The notes beneath the pieces were generated by a model. The model saw only the letters and a program-made list of their open reading frames with translations, had not been told where the DNA came from and made no database searches. Source: Tolypeutes matacus (Eukaryota > Chordata > Mammalia > Cingulata > Chlamyphoridae). Taken from it: a DNA stretch of 64,000 nucleotides. The stretch covers positions 14,954,569 to 15,018,568 of the forward strand of contig JAKSZT010054396.1 in assembly GCA_026826555.1 (NCBI GenBank), in the 5' to 3' direction. How positions within the stretch are numbered: position 1 is the stretch's first letter; every line of letters starts with the position of its first letter. Of the stretch, positions 43,600 through 54,444 are shown in pieces. The translations under genes and the position numbers were made by a program.

Positions 43600-44016
43600 T
43601 GGTGCTCCCTCTATTGGAATTTCTCTGATATTTTTCTTATGATTAGATTGGGAGTTATGGTGTTGGGGAGGAATTTCACAGAGGTAAAGTGCAATTTCCA
43701 CCATATCATATTAAGGGTTACATACTATCAACATGACCTATCATTATTGATGTTGTGATCACATGGCTGGTAAGGTAGTGTTTCTCAGGTTTCTCTACTG
43801 TAAAATTACCTTTCCCCCCTCTTTCCATACTCTTCTCTGTGGAAGGAAATCACTATACATAACCCACATTTAAGGAGTGGGGCAATAATTTTTTTTCAAA
43901 CATTATTGCATTCAGTTTGCTAATATTTAATTAGGAGTTTTGCCTCTATCTTTATGTGTGATGTTGGCCTACAATTTTAAAACTACATTTATCCTTTGTT
44001 TCCAGTTTTTAGGAAT
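43600..44016 (-). repeat. Old L1 fragments
   Basis: Plus-strand GGGTTACATACTATCAACATGACC and AGGTTTCTCTACTGTAAAATTACC, then CAGTTTGCTAATATTTAATTAGG, are antisense L1-like blocks. Confidence 0.55.
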
Positions 44017-44138
44017 TGTTAAGGGTTTTGTGTCCCCCAAAAAGATATTTTAATTTTTTAATTCCTAGTACCTCAATTATGACTTTATTTGGAAATAGGG
44101 TCATTGCAGATGAAATTAGGCAAATTAAAATGAGGTTG

Positions 44139-44508
44139 TGGGAAGCAGATGTGGCTCAACCAGTTGGGCGCCCCCCCTACCACATGGGAGGTCCTGAGTT
44201 CAGGTCACAGTGCCTCCTAAAAGACTAGCAGACGCCGCCTCCCTCTGAAACGAGCTAGATTCCGCCTCCCACTGTAACAAACAGAAGCCACAAGCCAGCA
44301 GATGCTGCAGTCCTTGGGGAGTGGATGTGGCTCAGGCCTTTGGGCACTCACTCTCATGTGGGAGGTCAGGGTTCAGTTCCCGGTGCCTCCTAGAGAAGGC
44401 AAGCAAACAATGAGCAGATAGATGAGAGAATCATCTGGGGAAGAGGGGAAATTAAGTAAATAAATACATCTATAAAAAAAATAAATGTGCCTATTTAAAA
44501 AAAAATGC
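44139..44508 (+). repeat. Dimeric older DAS-type SINE
   Basis: Two tRNA-like heads (44139 and about 44318) are separated by a GACGCCGCCTCCC body, with a long A-rich tail. Confidence 0.8.
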
Positions 44509-44511
44509 GCT

Positions 44512-44928
44512 TGTATTAGGGTTCTCCAGGGAAAGAGAACCAACAGGATATATATGTATATATACAATTGGCTCAGGTGGCTGTGGGGATTGGCAAATCC
44601 AAATTCCATAGGGCAGGTGGCAAGTTGGGAACTCTGATGAAGGTTTCCATGAATTCAAGGAGAAGCTGGCTGGCTGAAGTAGATAGAAATTCTTCTGACT
44701 GCTGAAACCATCAGTTCTTCCTATAAGGCCTTGAATTGATTAGATGAGACTTCCCTCATTGCTGAAGACAATCTCTGTTGTTGATTGTAGATGTAATCAG
44801 CCATAGATGCAATCAACTGACTGATGATTTAAATAGCCTCACTGTAACAATCAGGCTGGTGATTGCTTGATGGAACAATTGGACACCATAATAACCTAGC
44901 CAAGTTGACACATGAACTTAATCATCAC
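44512..44928 (-). repeat. ERVL/MLT2-type solo LTR
   Basis: Plus-strand TGTATTAGGGTTCTCCAGGG and GTTGACACATGAACTTAATCATCAC are the inverted ends of the same LTR family as 3793-4217. It shares GATGTAATCAGCCATAGATGC with that copy in inverted form. Confidence 0.78.
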
Positions 44929-45140
44929 GATAGAGGTCATACTGGCATTGGGTGCATCCAATATGACTGCTGTTTTTATAAAAAGTGTTTATATAAACAC
45001 AGAGAGAACACAACCATGTAACGATGAAAACATGGATAGAATTACACCACAGGCCAAGGAACACAAAGGATTGCTGGCTGCCACCAGAAGCCAGGAGAGA
45101 GACATGGAACAGATTCTTCCCTACAGACTTTTGACTCTTT

Positions 45141-45341
45141 TTAAAAAATATTTATTTATTTATTCCCCTCCCGCTTCCATTGTTTGGTTGTTTGCACTTG
45201 CTTTCTGCTCTCTGTGTCTGTTCGTTTTGTGTGCTCTCTGTGTCTGCTCGTCTTCTTTTTAGGAGGCACCGAGAACCGAAACCGGAACCTCCCAAGTGGT
45301 ACGCAGGCGCCCAACTGCTTGAGCCACATCTGCTTCCTGCC
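45141..45341 (-). repeat. Older DAS-type SINE
   Basis: The T-rich tail, CTCTGTGTCTG repeats and reverse tRNA head are present. It is bounded by CTTTTGACTCTTT / CTTCTGACTGTTT. Confidence 0.82.
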
Positions 45342-46133
45342 CTTCTGACTGTTTGATTTTGAATTTATTAGACAATAAATTTCTGTCATTTTAAGCCATC
45401 CAGTTTGTGGTACTTTGTCATGACAGCCTCAGGAAACTAAAACAGCAATAATTAATAGAGCTGCTCTAAACATTTGTGTAGAGGTTTTTGCATAAGTAAA
45501 AGTTTTCATTCCTCTAGGGCAAACACTTAGAAGTGGGGTTGCTAGGTGATATGGTAAGTGGATGTTTAACTTTGTAAGAAATTGCCAAGCTGTTTTCAAG
45601 AGTGGCTGTACCAGTTTGCATTTCTATTAGCAATATATGTGAATTCCAGTAGTTCTGCATCCTCTCCAGCATGTGGTATTGTCAGCTGTTTTTTAAAAAA
45701 AATTAAGTCATTCTAATAGATGTGTAATGCTATCGTATTGTTGTTGTGTTGTTTTTTAATTAAAGAACTTATGTGTTTATAGAACAATCATGCATAAAAT
45801 ACAGGAGTCCCCATATACCACCCCACCACCACCACCTTGCGTCAGTGTGGAATATTTGTTACAATTGATGATAGCACATTTTTATAATTTTACTATTCAT
45901 TAAAATTCATGGTTTAACTTAAGGTTCACTGTTTCTGTAGTGTAGTCCATGGATTAAAAAAAAATTTTTTTTTTATTCTGCTACTGTATATATATAACAT
46001 CTAACATTTCCCCTTTTAATCATATTCAGATATTTATATTTCAGTGCATCCTTGTGGTTTTAATTTGCATTTTCCTACTGACTAATATGTTGAACATCTT
46101 TCCAAGTGCTATTTGTCAACCATATATCTCTTT

Positions 46134-46226
46134 TTTTTTTTTTTTCAGGAGGTACCGGGGATTGAACCTAGGACCTTGGACATGGGCAGCATGCACTCAG
46201 ACACTGAGCTACATCTGCTCCCTGAC
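46134..46226 (-). repeat. Short tRNA-derived SINE
   Basis: It has a T-run and a reverse tRNA head. It is flanked by CATATATCTC (46121-46130) and CACATATCTTTTT (46227-46239). Confidence 0.85.
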
Positions 46227-46239
46227 CACATATCTTTTT

Positions 46240-46423
46240 TTTTTTTTTTTTTAAAGATTTTATTTATTTATTCATTTATCCCCCCCTTGCTGCTTGTGCT
46301 CGCTGGGTCAGCTAACCACGCCACACGGGCAGGCTTGCCTTCACCAGGAGGCCCCAGGAACCGAACCCGGGGCCTCCCATATGGTAAACGGGAGCCCTAC
46401 TGATTGAGCCACAGCCGCTTCCC
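46240..46423 (-). repeat. DAS-type SINE, young form, same target as its neighbour
   Basis: It is bounded by CACATATCTTTTT at 46227-46239 and 46424-46436, so its left duplication is the right duplication of the short SINE. Confidence 0.93.
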
Positions 46424-46560
46424 CACATATCTTTTTTGATGAAGTATCTGTTCAAGTCTTTTTCTCAATTTAAAAAATTGTTCCTTCTTTTCTAACTGTT
46501 GAGTTTTGAGAGTACTTTATATATTCTAGGTATTAAAAATTGTTTATTTCTCATTCAATA

Positions 46561-48389
46561 ATATTCTCTATGAGAAAAAGTGCATACATAGATCAAAATT
46601 AAATTTGTTGACTTTTCAAACGTAAGGGATCTGCCTTCACATATTTAAGAAGTTTTAAATGCATCACTTCTAGAGATTAGAGTGTATATTCCAACTTTGA
46701 AGTTCTTATCCTTACCACTTATTTCAATGCCAGACCCATAGCAGAACAAACTACACTTTGGATTTCGTGGGATAAATTTGCTAGTTGAGTGAAACAAATT
46801 CCCAGGGTGCATTCAATGCTATCCCCTGCTACATAAGCAGGATGAGACATGCATTTCCCTAAACAAGGAAAGCGAACTGCATTTTTTGCTGAATTCTGTT
46901 TTACATTAAGAGGACATATACATCTGTTTCTGCATGTGAAGAGATTATATAATCGCTAATAGATAGTTAAATAGAATAGGTATTATATGTGTCAGTCATT
47001 CAGTAACATTCATACATGTTAAAGAAGAGCACTTTAACATGTTATTTTCAGGTTCTTATTTTATATTAATTGATTGATGATGGCCAGTTCTTTTCAAGAT
47101 CTATATTGGGAATGGCGGAAAAACCTAAAACAGATTAAGACAAAATTATTAATTACTGAAAATTTCATAACTGGGAGGAACTTATATATTATAATTTTCA
47201 GCATCATCGCCTTGGAACAGAAGACGGCCTATTTGCTGCCAAAAGCTGAGAAAGAGAAAGAGCATGTTAATGAGTGTAGACCTCTGGTTAATGGATACTT
47301 TAATGAATGGATACCTTTAAACAACATCCTTGGGGCTGGCCAGGAATCCTATACCATAAAGGATTTTTAAAGGTCACAGAAGAAATACATACCTCCAAAT
47401 CTGCACCACACACATATATTCACATAACTACTTTCAAGAACAAAGCAAACCAAGACGTGTAGTTGTACTACCCAAAACAAATATTTTATTATATTTCATG
47501 TGATGAAATTGGGATGTACATTGGTACTTGTTCTTACTGAATAATTAATTACAACTGAGCCAGAAGGAAGGATTATGTGAGTATTAGCTGACGAGAGGAA
47601 GGAGTACGGAATTCGTTATGTAAAACAGTAGTATTCCAGTACTTTCATAATTGAAGGAATATAATTTGTCTAGTAAGTGGAGTATTGTTTGAAATTCCTA
47701 CAGTTATTTTGATGTGTTCCCACCTCTATACCTCATAATAAAAAACACTAGTTTAAATCAATCAGCCATAATTAAATATAAGAAAAGTAAAGGATCTCCA
47801 GGTGTCCTAGAACTTAGGAAAAGTAGTTCATATTTACCAATTAACTCAACTAATCAGAATCAATGTAGAAACCAAAACTATCTGCTATTTTAATAATGTT
47901 GCTGTTCATAAGAATAAATAATGATCAAAATTGTAATAAAACAGTATAATTATGTGATTCTTTAGAGTTTGTAAAGTCTTTCTGTACTTTCAGTTTTAAG
48001 TGGCCTGATCTGGGGCCAGCTCTACCTGGATACCAAAATCGTACTGTAATTACCTTATTATTCAGGATTTTATTTTCTGCATTAATGATACCAGAATAGG
48101 GCCTCTAAGTAACATGGGAATTCATTAAAAAATCAGCATAAAAGAACAACTGTATAGCTCTTTACTTAACAATGATTTAAATAAAAGAAAACATAGGTAA
48201 TCAAGATATGTATTTCCCAGGTTTTGTTACTTTATCACCTTTATATTATGGGTTTTGTCAGTTTTTCTGGTTGTAAGTGATGAAAGAAAGAGAGAATTTT
48301 GGATTTATTATTGGCTTTAAAAAAACCAAACTGTGTCCTGTTCTTTATTTTTACTTTCTTGGGTCATTAAACTAGTGATGTAACTGAGG
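46561..48389. other. AT-rich single-copy region, no confident gene
   Basis: This is one of the longest stretches without a recognisable repeat. A 98-codon open frame (47074-47370, plus) has no known motif and a composition typical of AT-rich non-coding DNA. I do not call it a gene. Confidence 0.4.
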
Positions 48390-48895
48390 TAAGCAGACTA
48401 CTGGTCCCCCATAGAAGTCCATGTCCCAATCCCCAGAACCTGTGAAAATGCTACTTTTCATTGCAAAAGGGATTTTGCAGTTGTGATTGAGGTATGGACC
48501 TTGAGATGGTGAAATTATCCTGGATTATCCAGATGGGTACAATCCTAAAAGGGGAAGAAGAAGGAAGAGATATTTGAAGCATAAAAGGAATTTGACCTGC
48601 TGTTGCTGGTTGAAGCTGGAGGAAGGGGGCCATGGGCCAAGGCCTGCGGCAGCGTCTAGAAGCTAGGAGTGGTCCTCATCTAGCAGCCAGAAAGAAAATG
48701 GGGCCTTGGTCCTACAATCCAAGGAACTGAATTTTGCCAACCATGCAAATGAGCAGGAAACAGATTCTCCCCTGGAGCCTCCTGAAAGGGATGCAGCCAA
48801 CACCTTGATTTTAGCTCAGCGAGACCCGCACTGGATTTCTGGCCTTCAGAACTGTAAAATAATAAATTTGTGCTGTGTTGCGCCATTTAAAAAAA
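48390..48895 (+). repeat. MLT1-type MaLR LTR
   Basis: GTCCATGTCCCAATCCCCAG, AAGGGATTTTGCAGTTGTGATTGA, TGGATTATCCAGATGGGTAC and CTTCAGAACTGTAAAATAATAAATTTGTG are the standard MLT1 blocks in order. Confidence 0.8.
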
Positions 48896-49002
48896 AATTA
48901 AATTTCTTTCTTACTTCCTGTGACCACAAGTATCTATGTATTAAAAATATTTCTTCTAAATTGTTATCATTAGTATTAGTAGTAGTATACAACTGGTAAA
49001 GA

Positions 49003-49070
49003 AATGGATCAAACCCAGGTCCCTCCAGATGGGAGATGGACGCCCAACCGTTTGAGCCACATCTGTCCCC
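49003..49070 (-). repeat. Degenerate tRNA-derived SINE head
   Basis: ATCAAACCCAGGTCCCTCC and GTTTGAGCCACATCTGTCCCCC are the reverse B box and 5' end. No clear poly(A) tail remains. Confidence 0.65.
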
Positions 49071-49789
49071 CTGCTATATCTCTTAAGGTTGACCAAAGAT
49101 ACCCGAAGTTACAGTCTTTTCCCATACAGGATGGTCATATAATAAATCAGCCTTAGTTTATCACCAGCATTCTAAAAACCAGACCTAGGGAGAAAAACTA
49201 GGTCTGGGGAAACATGCATGGTTACTAATACAGCGAATGTTTAGCCTACCCTGATTATCACAAAATCAGGACAGCAAGAATATTCGCATGGGTATTATTA
49301 TTACGTTCTCATTTTATGTATGAAAAAAGAGACTCAGAGAAGTAAATTTCATATATTCATCCAAAGAACAATGCTTGAGGGTGAGGAGGTACCAGGGTCC
49401 TTTGTCTAAGGTCTCACAGTGAAGAACAGGTGGGATCAGGGTTGGTTCCCAGGTTTCCTGCCTGGCTGTTGCTTGCTTTTGCCTTCCTGGGGTCTGAGCT
49501 CCAGAAGCCATGTTAGAGTTCCTGGATCCTGTGAGGTCCCCAGGACTTTGAGGGGCACTACAGGCCTTGTCTGATGCCACAAGTGTCTCACACACTCTTT
49601 GGTGGCCTGGCTCAGTCCAGGCCTTTCAGCAGCCAGAGGTTGGATACTGACTCCTGGGAGAAGCCACACAGGTGCAGCAGCCTGGGAAGCTCTACCATGT
49701 CTGGGGTCTGGTCCTATCCTAACCCTGCCCCCTTCCCCCTCTCCACCAGGGGTCATACCTACTCTCCAATTGCCTGAACACCTCTTTTC
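49071..49789. other. Single-copy region with a probable MIR
   Basis: About 49308-49450 resembles MIR (GAGACTCAGAGAAGTAAATTTC, AGGTCTCACAG). The rest is unassigned. Overlapping open frames on both strands show no family features. Confidence 0.4.
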
Positions 49790-50290
49790 TGAGCCCAGGG
49801 TCCAGCCAGCCTTATTGTGGAGGGAGGGAAAGTTCCTTTCTCAGAGGATCCTGCCAGGTGTGTGTATAGTGTTAAAGGGGCTTCTCAGTGTATGAATTCA
49901 GTGATGGTCTGTGGTTAGATTGCCATGTAACCATGAGGTCATTCTGTGGAGTTTTCTCTAATGGGGTTCTGGGTAGGCAGAGGGCATGGAAGTCTAGTCC
50001 TTTCCATATTACAAAGTTAGGTGAAAAATATCCCCTCTGCCCTCCTTCTTGGCCCCCATTACCTGTCTCCCCAGGCTCCCAGAGAGGGCCCCAAAAGAGG
50101 GTCTTGGGGGCATCTGATAGGCAGACACTTAAGCAATTCAGAGAATCCTGGAGGCTAAAAGGCAGAAGAAAAGTTTTTGGTTTTCAAAAGACCTGGATGG
50201 GAGTCCCAAGTTCACCCATTCAGGCTGTGGGGCCTTGGGCAAACATCGCATAATGCTGAGCCTCAGTCTCCCCGGGTGTTAAAAATGAGT
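49790..50290 (+). repeat. Old duplicated segment, partner of 7560-8470
   Basis: It aligns in blocks with 7560-8470 (see there). The end, GGGCCTTGGGCAAACATCG with GAGCCTCAGTCTCC, is MIR-like. Confidence 0.5.
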
Positions 50291-50849
50291 CCTTCTGAGC
50301 AGCCAGCCAGTCTTGGAGGGAAACGACTCAAATGGGAGACAGTAGGTAGTAGCAATTACCCCAAGACGAGACAAGCAGGCTTAGTCCGCGGAGCTGGGAC
50401 AAAGGTAAGTCCAGGGGAGGCTCGGGTCAGTTTCCTCTACTCGCGGCTGCTGTGGGAATGGCTTTCACCGCGAGAGCGCCTCCGCCTGGCAAACCGCAGC
50501 GGCCCAGTCACCGCTGCTGGGACAATCTATGGAGAGACCAGAGAGCACAACCTGCACCGGGAGGAGACCGGCGCGGGAAGGGGCGGGCCCACGGCGGGGC
50601 TGGGAGGAGCGCAGAGCGCCCTGGGGAGCGCGGCGGCGGGGAGGTGAGGTAGGCCCGGGCGCTCGCGGCGCGACGTAGGCGCCCACCCGGCGGGTGTGGC
50701 AGGCGGCGCCAAGGGCAGCCGCGAGAGCGCAGGGGCTTCGGCGGCGCCGGCCGGAGGCGGGACAGCAAGGCACCCGCGGAGCCGCGGCCTCTCCGGGTTC
50801 GGGGAGGGGGCTCGGTTTGCGGCACCGCCAGGGGAGCCCCCAGCCCGTC

Positions 50850-51203
50850 GACACGTGTCAGCACGGTCTAGCCGTTGTCATCTCATCCCATGTCATAGTC
50901 CCTCCCCCAGGCCTGGGACCCTCCATTTCCATTATCCTCGGGGCCACCTCCTCGCGCTGATCCGCGGTCCCTCTCTAGTCTTTCTCACCGACCAACGCGT
51001 CCCCTCGGCAGCGATCGCCCGGCCCAGACCCTGTCAGAAGACACGTTCTTCCTTCTGTCATCTCATTTCCCTGCCTAGCTCCACCCCAGGCCTGGGAACC
51101 CCGGCCCCTCCGGGCCTTTGTCCCCGGGCCCAGACCCAGTGCTGACCATAGGCCTGGCCCTTGCCCCTGACCGGTGCGTCTCCGCCGGCAACACGCCTCG
51201 GCC
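50850..51203 (+). repeat. Tandem duplication of about 180 bp before the PARP16 start codon
   Basis: Matching landmarks repeat at near-constant spacing: GACACGT (50850, 51040), GTCATCTCAT (50877, 51057), CCAGGCCTGGGA (50907, 51086) and GACC(AA/GG)(C/T)GCGTC (50990, 51169). The spacing is 179-180 bp in three of the four. The unit lies in the promoter/5' UTR, ending directly before the ATG at 51208. Confidence 0.8.
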
Positions 51204-51207
51204 GGGT

Positions 51208-51381
51208 ATGCAGCCCTCAGGCTGGGCTGCCGCCAGGGAGGCGGCCGGACGCGACGTGCTGGCCGCCGATCTCCGGTGCAGCCTCTTCGCCTCGGCGCTG
51301 CACAGCTACAAGCGCGACTCGGTGCTGCGGCCTTTCCCAGCGTTTTACGCCCGCCACGACTGTAAGGACTTTGAGGCCCTG
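51208..51381 (+). CDS. PARP16: PARP16 exon 1 (coding part)
   Basis: PARP16 (ARTD15) is a tail-anchored mono-ADP-ribosyltransferase of the endoplasmic reticulum and nuclear envelope. It modifies PERK and IRE1 in the unfolded protein response. The 58 codons from the first in-frame ATG (51208) give [16 protein letters not shown] and continue to DCKDFEAL, which I recognise as the start of PARP16, part of its N-terminal helical domain. The exon ends at 51381 with a consensus donor (CTG|GTGAGT) in phase 0. The catalytic domain and C-terminal membrane anchor are encoded by later exons outside the window. The call also fits the CpG promoter and the U5 genes upstream. The start is chosen because the in-frame codon at 51118 is TTG, not ATG. 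Confidence 0.93.
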
Positions 51382-51949
51382 GTGAGTGTGCTTTTCCCTG
51401 TCACTGCCTCCTGCGTCCCTGGCCATGTGGACTATAGAAACCACAGCCAGTGGTGGCTCCACCCGTTTTAGTAAACATGTCAGCCACCAGACTTTCCATT
51501 CCCAGCCTGGCCTTGGGGAAGGTTTCCATGAGCTACGTACACACCCTTCCCACTAATGTGGGCGCTCCCAAGGCACTTGATGGCAGCTTCCCCTTGTTAA
51601 TGACTGGTGACTCCCAGTTTCTCAGTGAGGAATTTAATAGTGGCACAGCTCTCCATAAAATGTTCTAGAGAGGCTAGTAATAGGATGTTGATCTGAATCA
51701 GCTGTTCTGATAAATAGGAAGTTCTCCATCCTTTTGCAAATAATTAGGCACTAAAAGTCAACAAAGCCACCCAGGCCTTGATTTTCGATGAGACCATAAC
51801 ATGTAGTACACGTGAGCTGTTATTTCTCTGATGATTCACAAGGCACTTAATTTCTTGTGGAGTCCACTTCAGAGTCAGCATTCCAGATATCAGTTATCTT
51901 TGTAATTCAAATGTTTGGAATTACCTAAAAAATATAGCTTGCCAAAATT

Positions 51950-52430
51950 GATTCAGTCAAAAACAAAATAAAAATAGACCTATCAATAAAAAATAGAAAA
52001 TTGAAAAAGCCCTGTAATCATTAAAGACTTTGAATTAGAAGTAAAAATTTCCCTCAAAGAAAACTCTAGGTCCAGATGGCCTCATTGGTAAGTCCTACCA
52101 GTCACTGAGGAAAGAAAGAATTCCAGTTTTACACAAATTCTTCCAGAGTATTGAAAAGGAGGCAAACGTAACTTTGATACTAAATCTGATAAGGGCAATG
52201 CAAGAAAATAAAATTATAGGCCAGTGTCCCTCATGAGCATAAGTGCAGAAATCCCCCGCAAGGTATTAGGATATTGAATCCAACAATGTATAAAAGGGTA
52301 ATTCCTCATGACCAGGTTGAGTTACTCAAGGAATGCAAGATTAGTTGAACATCGGAAAATCTGTTAATGTAATGCATCACAACAGTAGTTTAAAGAAGTG
52401 CTTAGAATCAACAGGTGTTTAGAATTACCT
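51950..52430 (+). repeat. Old L1 ORF2 fragment
   Basis: CTCTAGGTCCAGATGGCCTC, ACACAAATTCTTCCAGAGTATTGAAAAGGAGG and TTCCTCATGACCAGGTTGAG follow L1 ORF2 RT order. It is heavily mutated. Confidence 0.8.
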
Positions 52431-52771
52431 CTGATGAGGGTTCATCCATCTCTGCTGTCACTCCCAGAAGGCCGAGGGACAAAGACTGAGCCTCCTTGCT
52501 CCCACCCGGTCCATTGCAGGGATGACTGAGGGCACCAGAGACCTTGACCACTGTCCAGAGGCATTTCAGGGTACAGGGAGTGGGAGGTCAGAGAAAAAGG
52601 CAAGCAGACCAACTTCCCCCAGAATTTGATCTGCAAGTTTGGGTCTTCTGAGTTTATGATATCAGAACCTTGGCAACAAAACTCAGTTCAGTCAACTGAT
52701 TTATGGAGTGCCTGCCGTGGAACAGGTGCCGAGGCAGGTGCCAAGGATGTAGAATTAAAAAGTCCAGGAGC

Positions 52772-52957
52772 GGGAGGCGGCTATGGCTCAATCAGTTGGG
52801 CTCCCGTTTACCATATAGGAGGCCCTGGGTTCAGTTCCCGGGGCCTCCTGGTTGAGGGCAGGCCCGCCCGCACGGCGTGGTTGGCTGACCCGGCGAGCAC
52901 AGGCAGCAAGGGGGGGATAAATGAATAAATAAATAAAATCTTAAAAAAAAAAAAAAA
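52772..52957 (+). repeat. DAS-type SINE, young form
   Basis: It is bounded by AAAAAGTCCAGGAGC (52757-52771) and AAAAAGTCAAGGAGC (52958-52972). Confidence 0.93.
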
Positions 52958-52972
52958 AAAAAGTCAAGGAGC

Positions 52973-53520
52973 TTCTAGTTTAGGGGATAGAAGTTAATAG
53001 CATGCCCAGCTGTACGGTGGGGCAAACCCTGTACAACATGGAAGCCCACAGTAGGGACCCCAGCCCAGCCCTCAGCAGTGGGCCATGGTCAGGAGTGCTA
53101 ACTAGGGGTGATGGCTGGTGTCATGCTGAGTTCCAAGGGGTTTCAAGTAGCAGAGAAGAGGAAAGGGGCATTCCAGGTGGAAGTAGTAGCATAAGCAGAA
53201 AGCCAGGAGATCTGAGCTCCCGGAGTAGGACAAGCCTGTATTTTAGTGTGGCTGCCTTGGGGAGCAGGAAGAGATGAGGCTGACAGGGGAGGCAGGAGCC
53301 AGCACATGCAGGGCTGCCCGCGAGTCCTGCCAAGATGTGTGTAGACTTTATCTTTCCTCAGGGAAGGGCATTAGTGAGTTCTAGGATGCATTTCTGAAAA
53401 ACCCTGTAGTGGCAGAGGGACCTGGCAGGAGTAGATGAAGCAAGAGGGACCAACCAATGAAACTCACTGAGGTACTGACCCAGGATGCAGTTTATTAATT
53501 TTTATTAAGAAACATCCCTC
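52973..53520. other. Unassigned intronic sequence
   Basis: No repeat or exon is recognised. The open frame at 53002-53277 has no family features and lacks a convincing acceptor site. Confidence 0.35.
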
Positions 53521-53617
53521 TGGGAAGTGGATGTAGCTCAAGTGGTTGAGTGCCAGATTCCCGTGTATGAGGTCCTGGGTTCAATCCCCGGTACTTCTTA
53601 AAAAAAAAAAAAAAAAA
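53521..53617 (+). repeat. Short tRNA-derived SINE
   Basis: The tRNA-like head (GGATGTAGCTCAAGTGG, GGGTTCAATCCCC) is followed by poly(A). Confidence 0.82.
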
Positions 53618-53800
53618 TTCCCTCCAGGAGAACCAGAATGCTCAGTTCATTTTCTGCCCGCTGGAAGGTTTTCTTAGCAAATTGAATCCGTATCACACGG
53701 TTGCCTGACGGATATAGAGTAAATGCACACATAGGGAGCTATGGAATTGTTTTGATTTGTCCATGCTTTAAAAATTTTTATTTATTTAAATTTATTTTTA

Positions 53801-53978
53801 GGGAAGCGGCTGTGGCTCAATCAGTAGGGCTCCCGTTTACCATATGGGAGGCCCCGGGTTCGGTTCCCAGGGCCTCCTGGTGAAGGCAAGCCCGCCCGCA
53901 CGGCGTGGTTGGCTGACCCAGCGAGCACAAGCAGCAAGGGGGGGATAAATGAATAAATAAATAAAATCTTAAAAAAAT
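53801..53978 (+). repeat. DAS-type SINE, young form
   Basis: Head, body, G-run and tail are complete. The tail continues into a short (TA)n tract. Confidence 0.93.
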
Positions 53979-54444
53979 ATGTATATATATATTTTAGTTA
54001 TGCAAATAATGTTTGAAGGTATTCTTGTTATAAAAAATTCAAATGATACCAGTGAAGTAAAAGTGTCTCCTGATAGAGCTTATCTTCTCCCTCACCCTTC
54101 CCCAGAGGTATCAATTGTTTAATTTGGGAAGTACCCTTCCATACCAGTAGTCCCTTAGGGGAGCAGCTGCAACTCCGCACCAAATAACCACTAATTTGAT
54201 TGGGACAGATTGTCCCCTGCAGAGGCCTCTTTGTGACAGTCCCAGACAGAACACCCTTTCTCTCAGTGGTCCACTGGAGAAACACAAATTCTAACCATCC
54301 AGTTCTATTGACATATTCTTTATTGGGCACCATTGTTAGGGAAAATAGCCCAGCCTGCACATATTTTTAGCTGTTCTAGGCTTGTCTTTAATTAGCAGTT
54401 TCCCAGAAGGCCACTCACCAGGCAGGAGACCTCTGGGGGCATGC
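53979..54444. other. Unassigned intronic sequence
   Basis: No exon is seen. It is possibly an old LINE 3' UTR at its left end (AAATTCAAATGATACCAG). Confidence 0.3.

Larger units (their letters stand above)
40545..43600 (-). mobile_element. HAL1-like element (L1 relative lacking ORF2)
   Basis: On the minus strand: a 5' UTR-like leader (43600 to about 42340), ORF1 sequence (41840-41117), then a 3' UTR-like part ending at 40545. Nothing resembling ORF2 lies between ORF1 and the 3' end. That layout defines HAL1, the ORF1-only L1 derivative. Two SINEs (41852-42324, 42439-42600) interrupt it. The frame is broken and copies are old. Confidence 0.6.
44017..45444 (+). repeat. MLT1-type MaLR LTR, split by three insertions
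   Basis: The left part (TGTCCCCCAAAAAGATATTTT, GACTTTATTTGGAAATAGGGTC) and the right end (AATTTCTGTCATTTTAAGCC, GGTACTTTGTCATGACAGCC, ACTAAAACA) are the two halves of one MLT1 LTR. Between them lie a SINE (44139-44508), an MLT2 LTR (44512-44928) and another SINE (45141-45341). Confidence 0.8.
45445..46560 (-). repeat. Old L1 ORF2 C-terminus and 3' UTR
   Basis: Plus-strand GCATCCTCTCCAGCATGTGG, GGTTTTAATTTGCATTTTCC and CAAGTCTTTTTCTCAATTT are antisense ORF2. A 3' UTR-like insert occupies about 45760-46040. Two SINEs interrupt it. Confidence 0.75.
50380..51390 (+). promoter_or_regulatory. CpG-rich promoter region of PARP16
   Basis: This is the only long GC- and CpG-rich stretch of the window (many CGCG, GGCGG and CCCGCC groups). 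It ends in PARP16 exon 1. No TATA box is evident, as is usual for a housekeeping CpG-island promoter. The exact start site cannot be fixed. Open frames on both strands here are composition artefacts. Confidence 0.85.

Noticed and set aside
47074..47370. 98-codon open frame on the plus strand in single-copy DNA
   Set aside because: No known motif, AT-driven codon make-up, no splice or promoter context. Random open frames of this length are expected in 64 kb.
50177..51145. Long overlapping open frames on both strands in the CpG-rich region
   Set aside because: GC-rich DNA has few stop codons. The predicted proteins are low-complexity Arg/Pro/Ala/Gly strings and overlap on both strands. Only the PARP16 frame matches a known protein.
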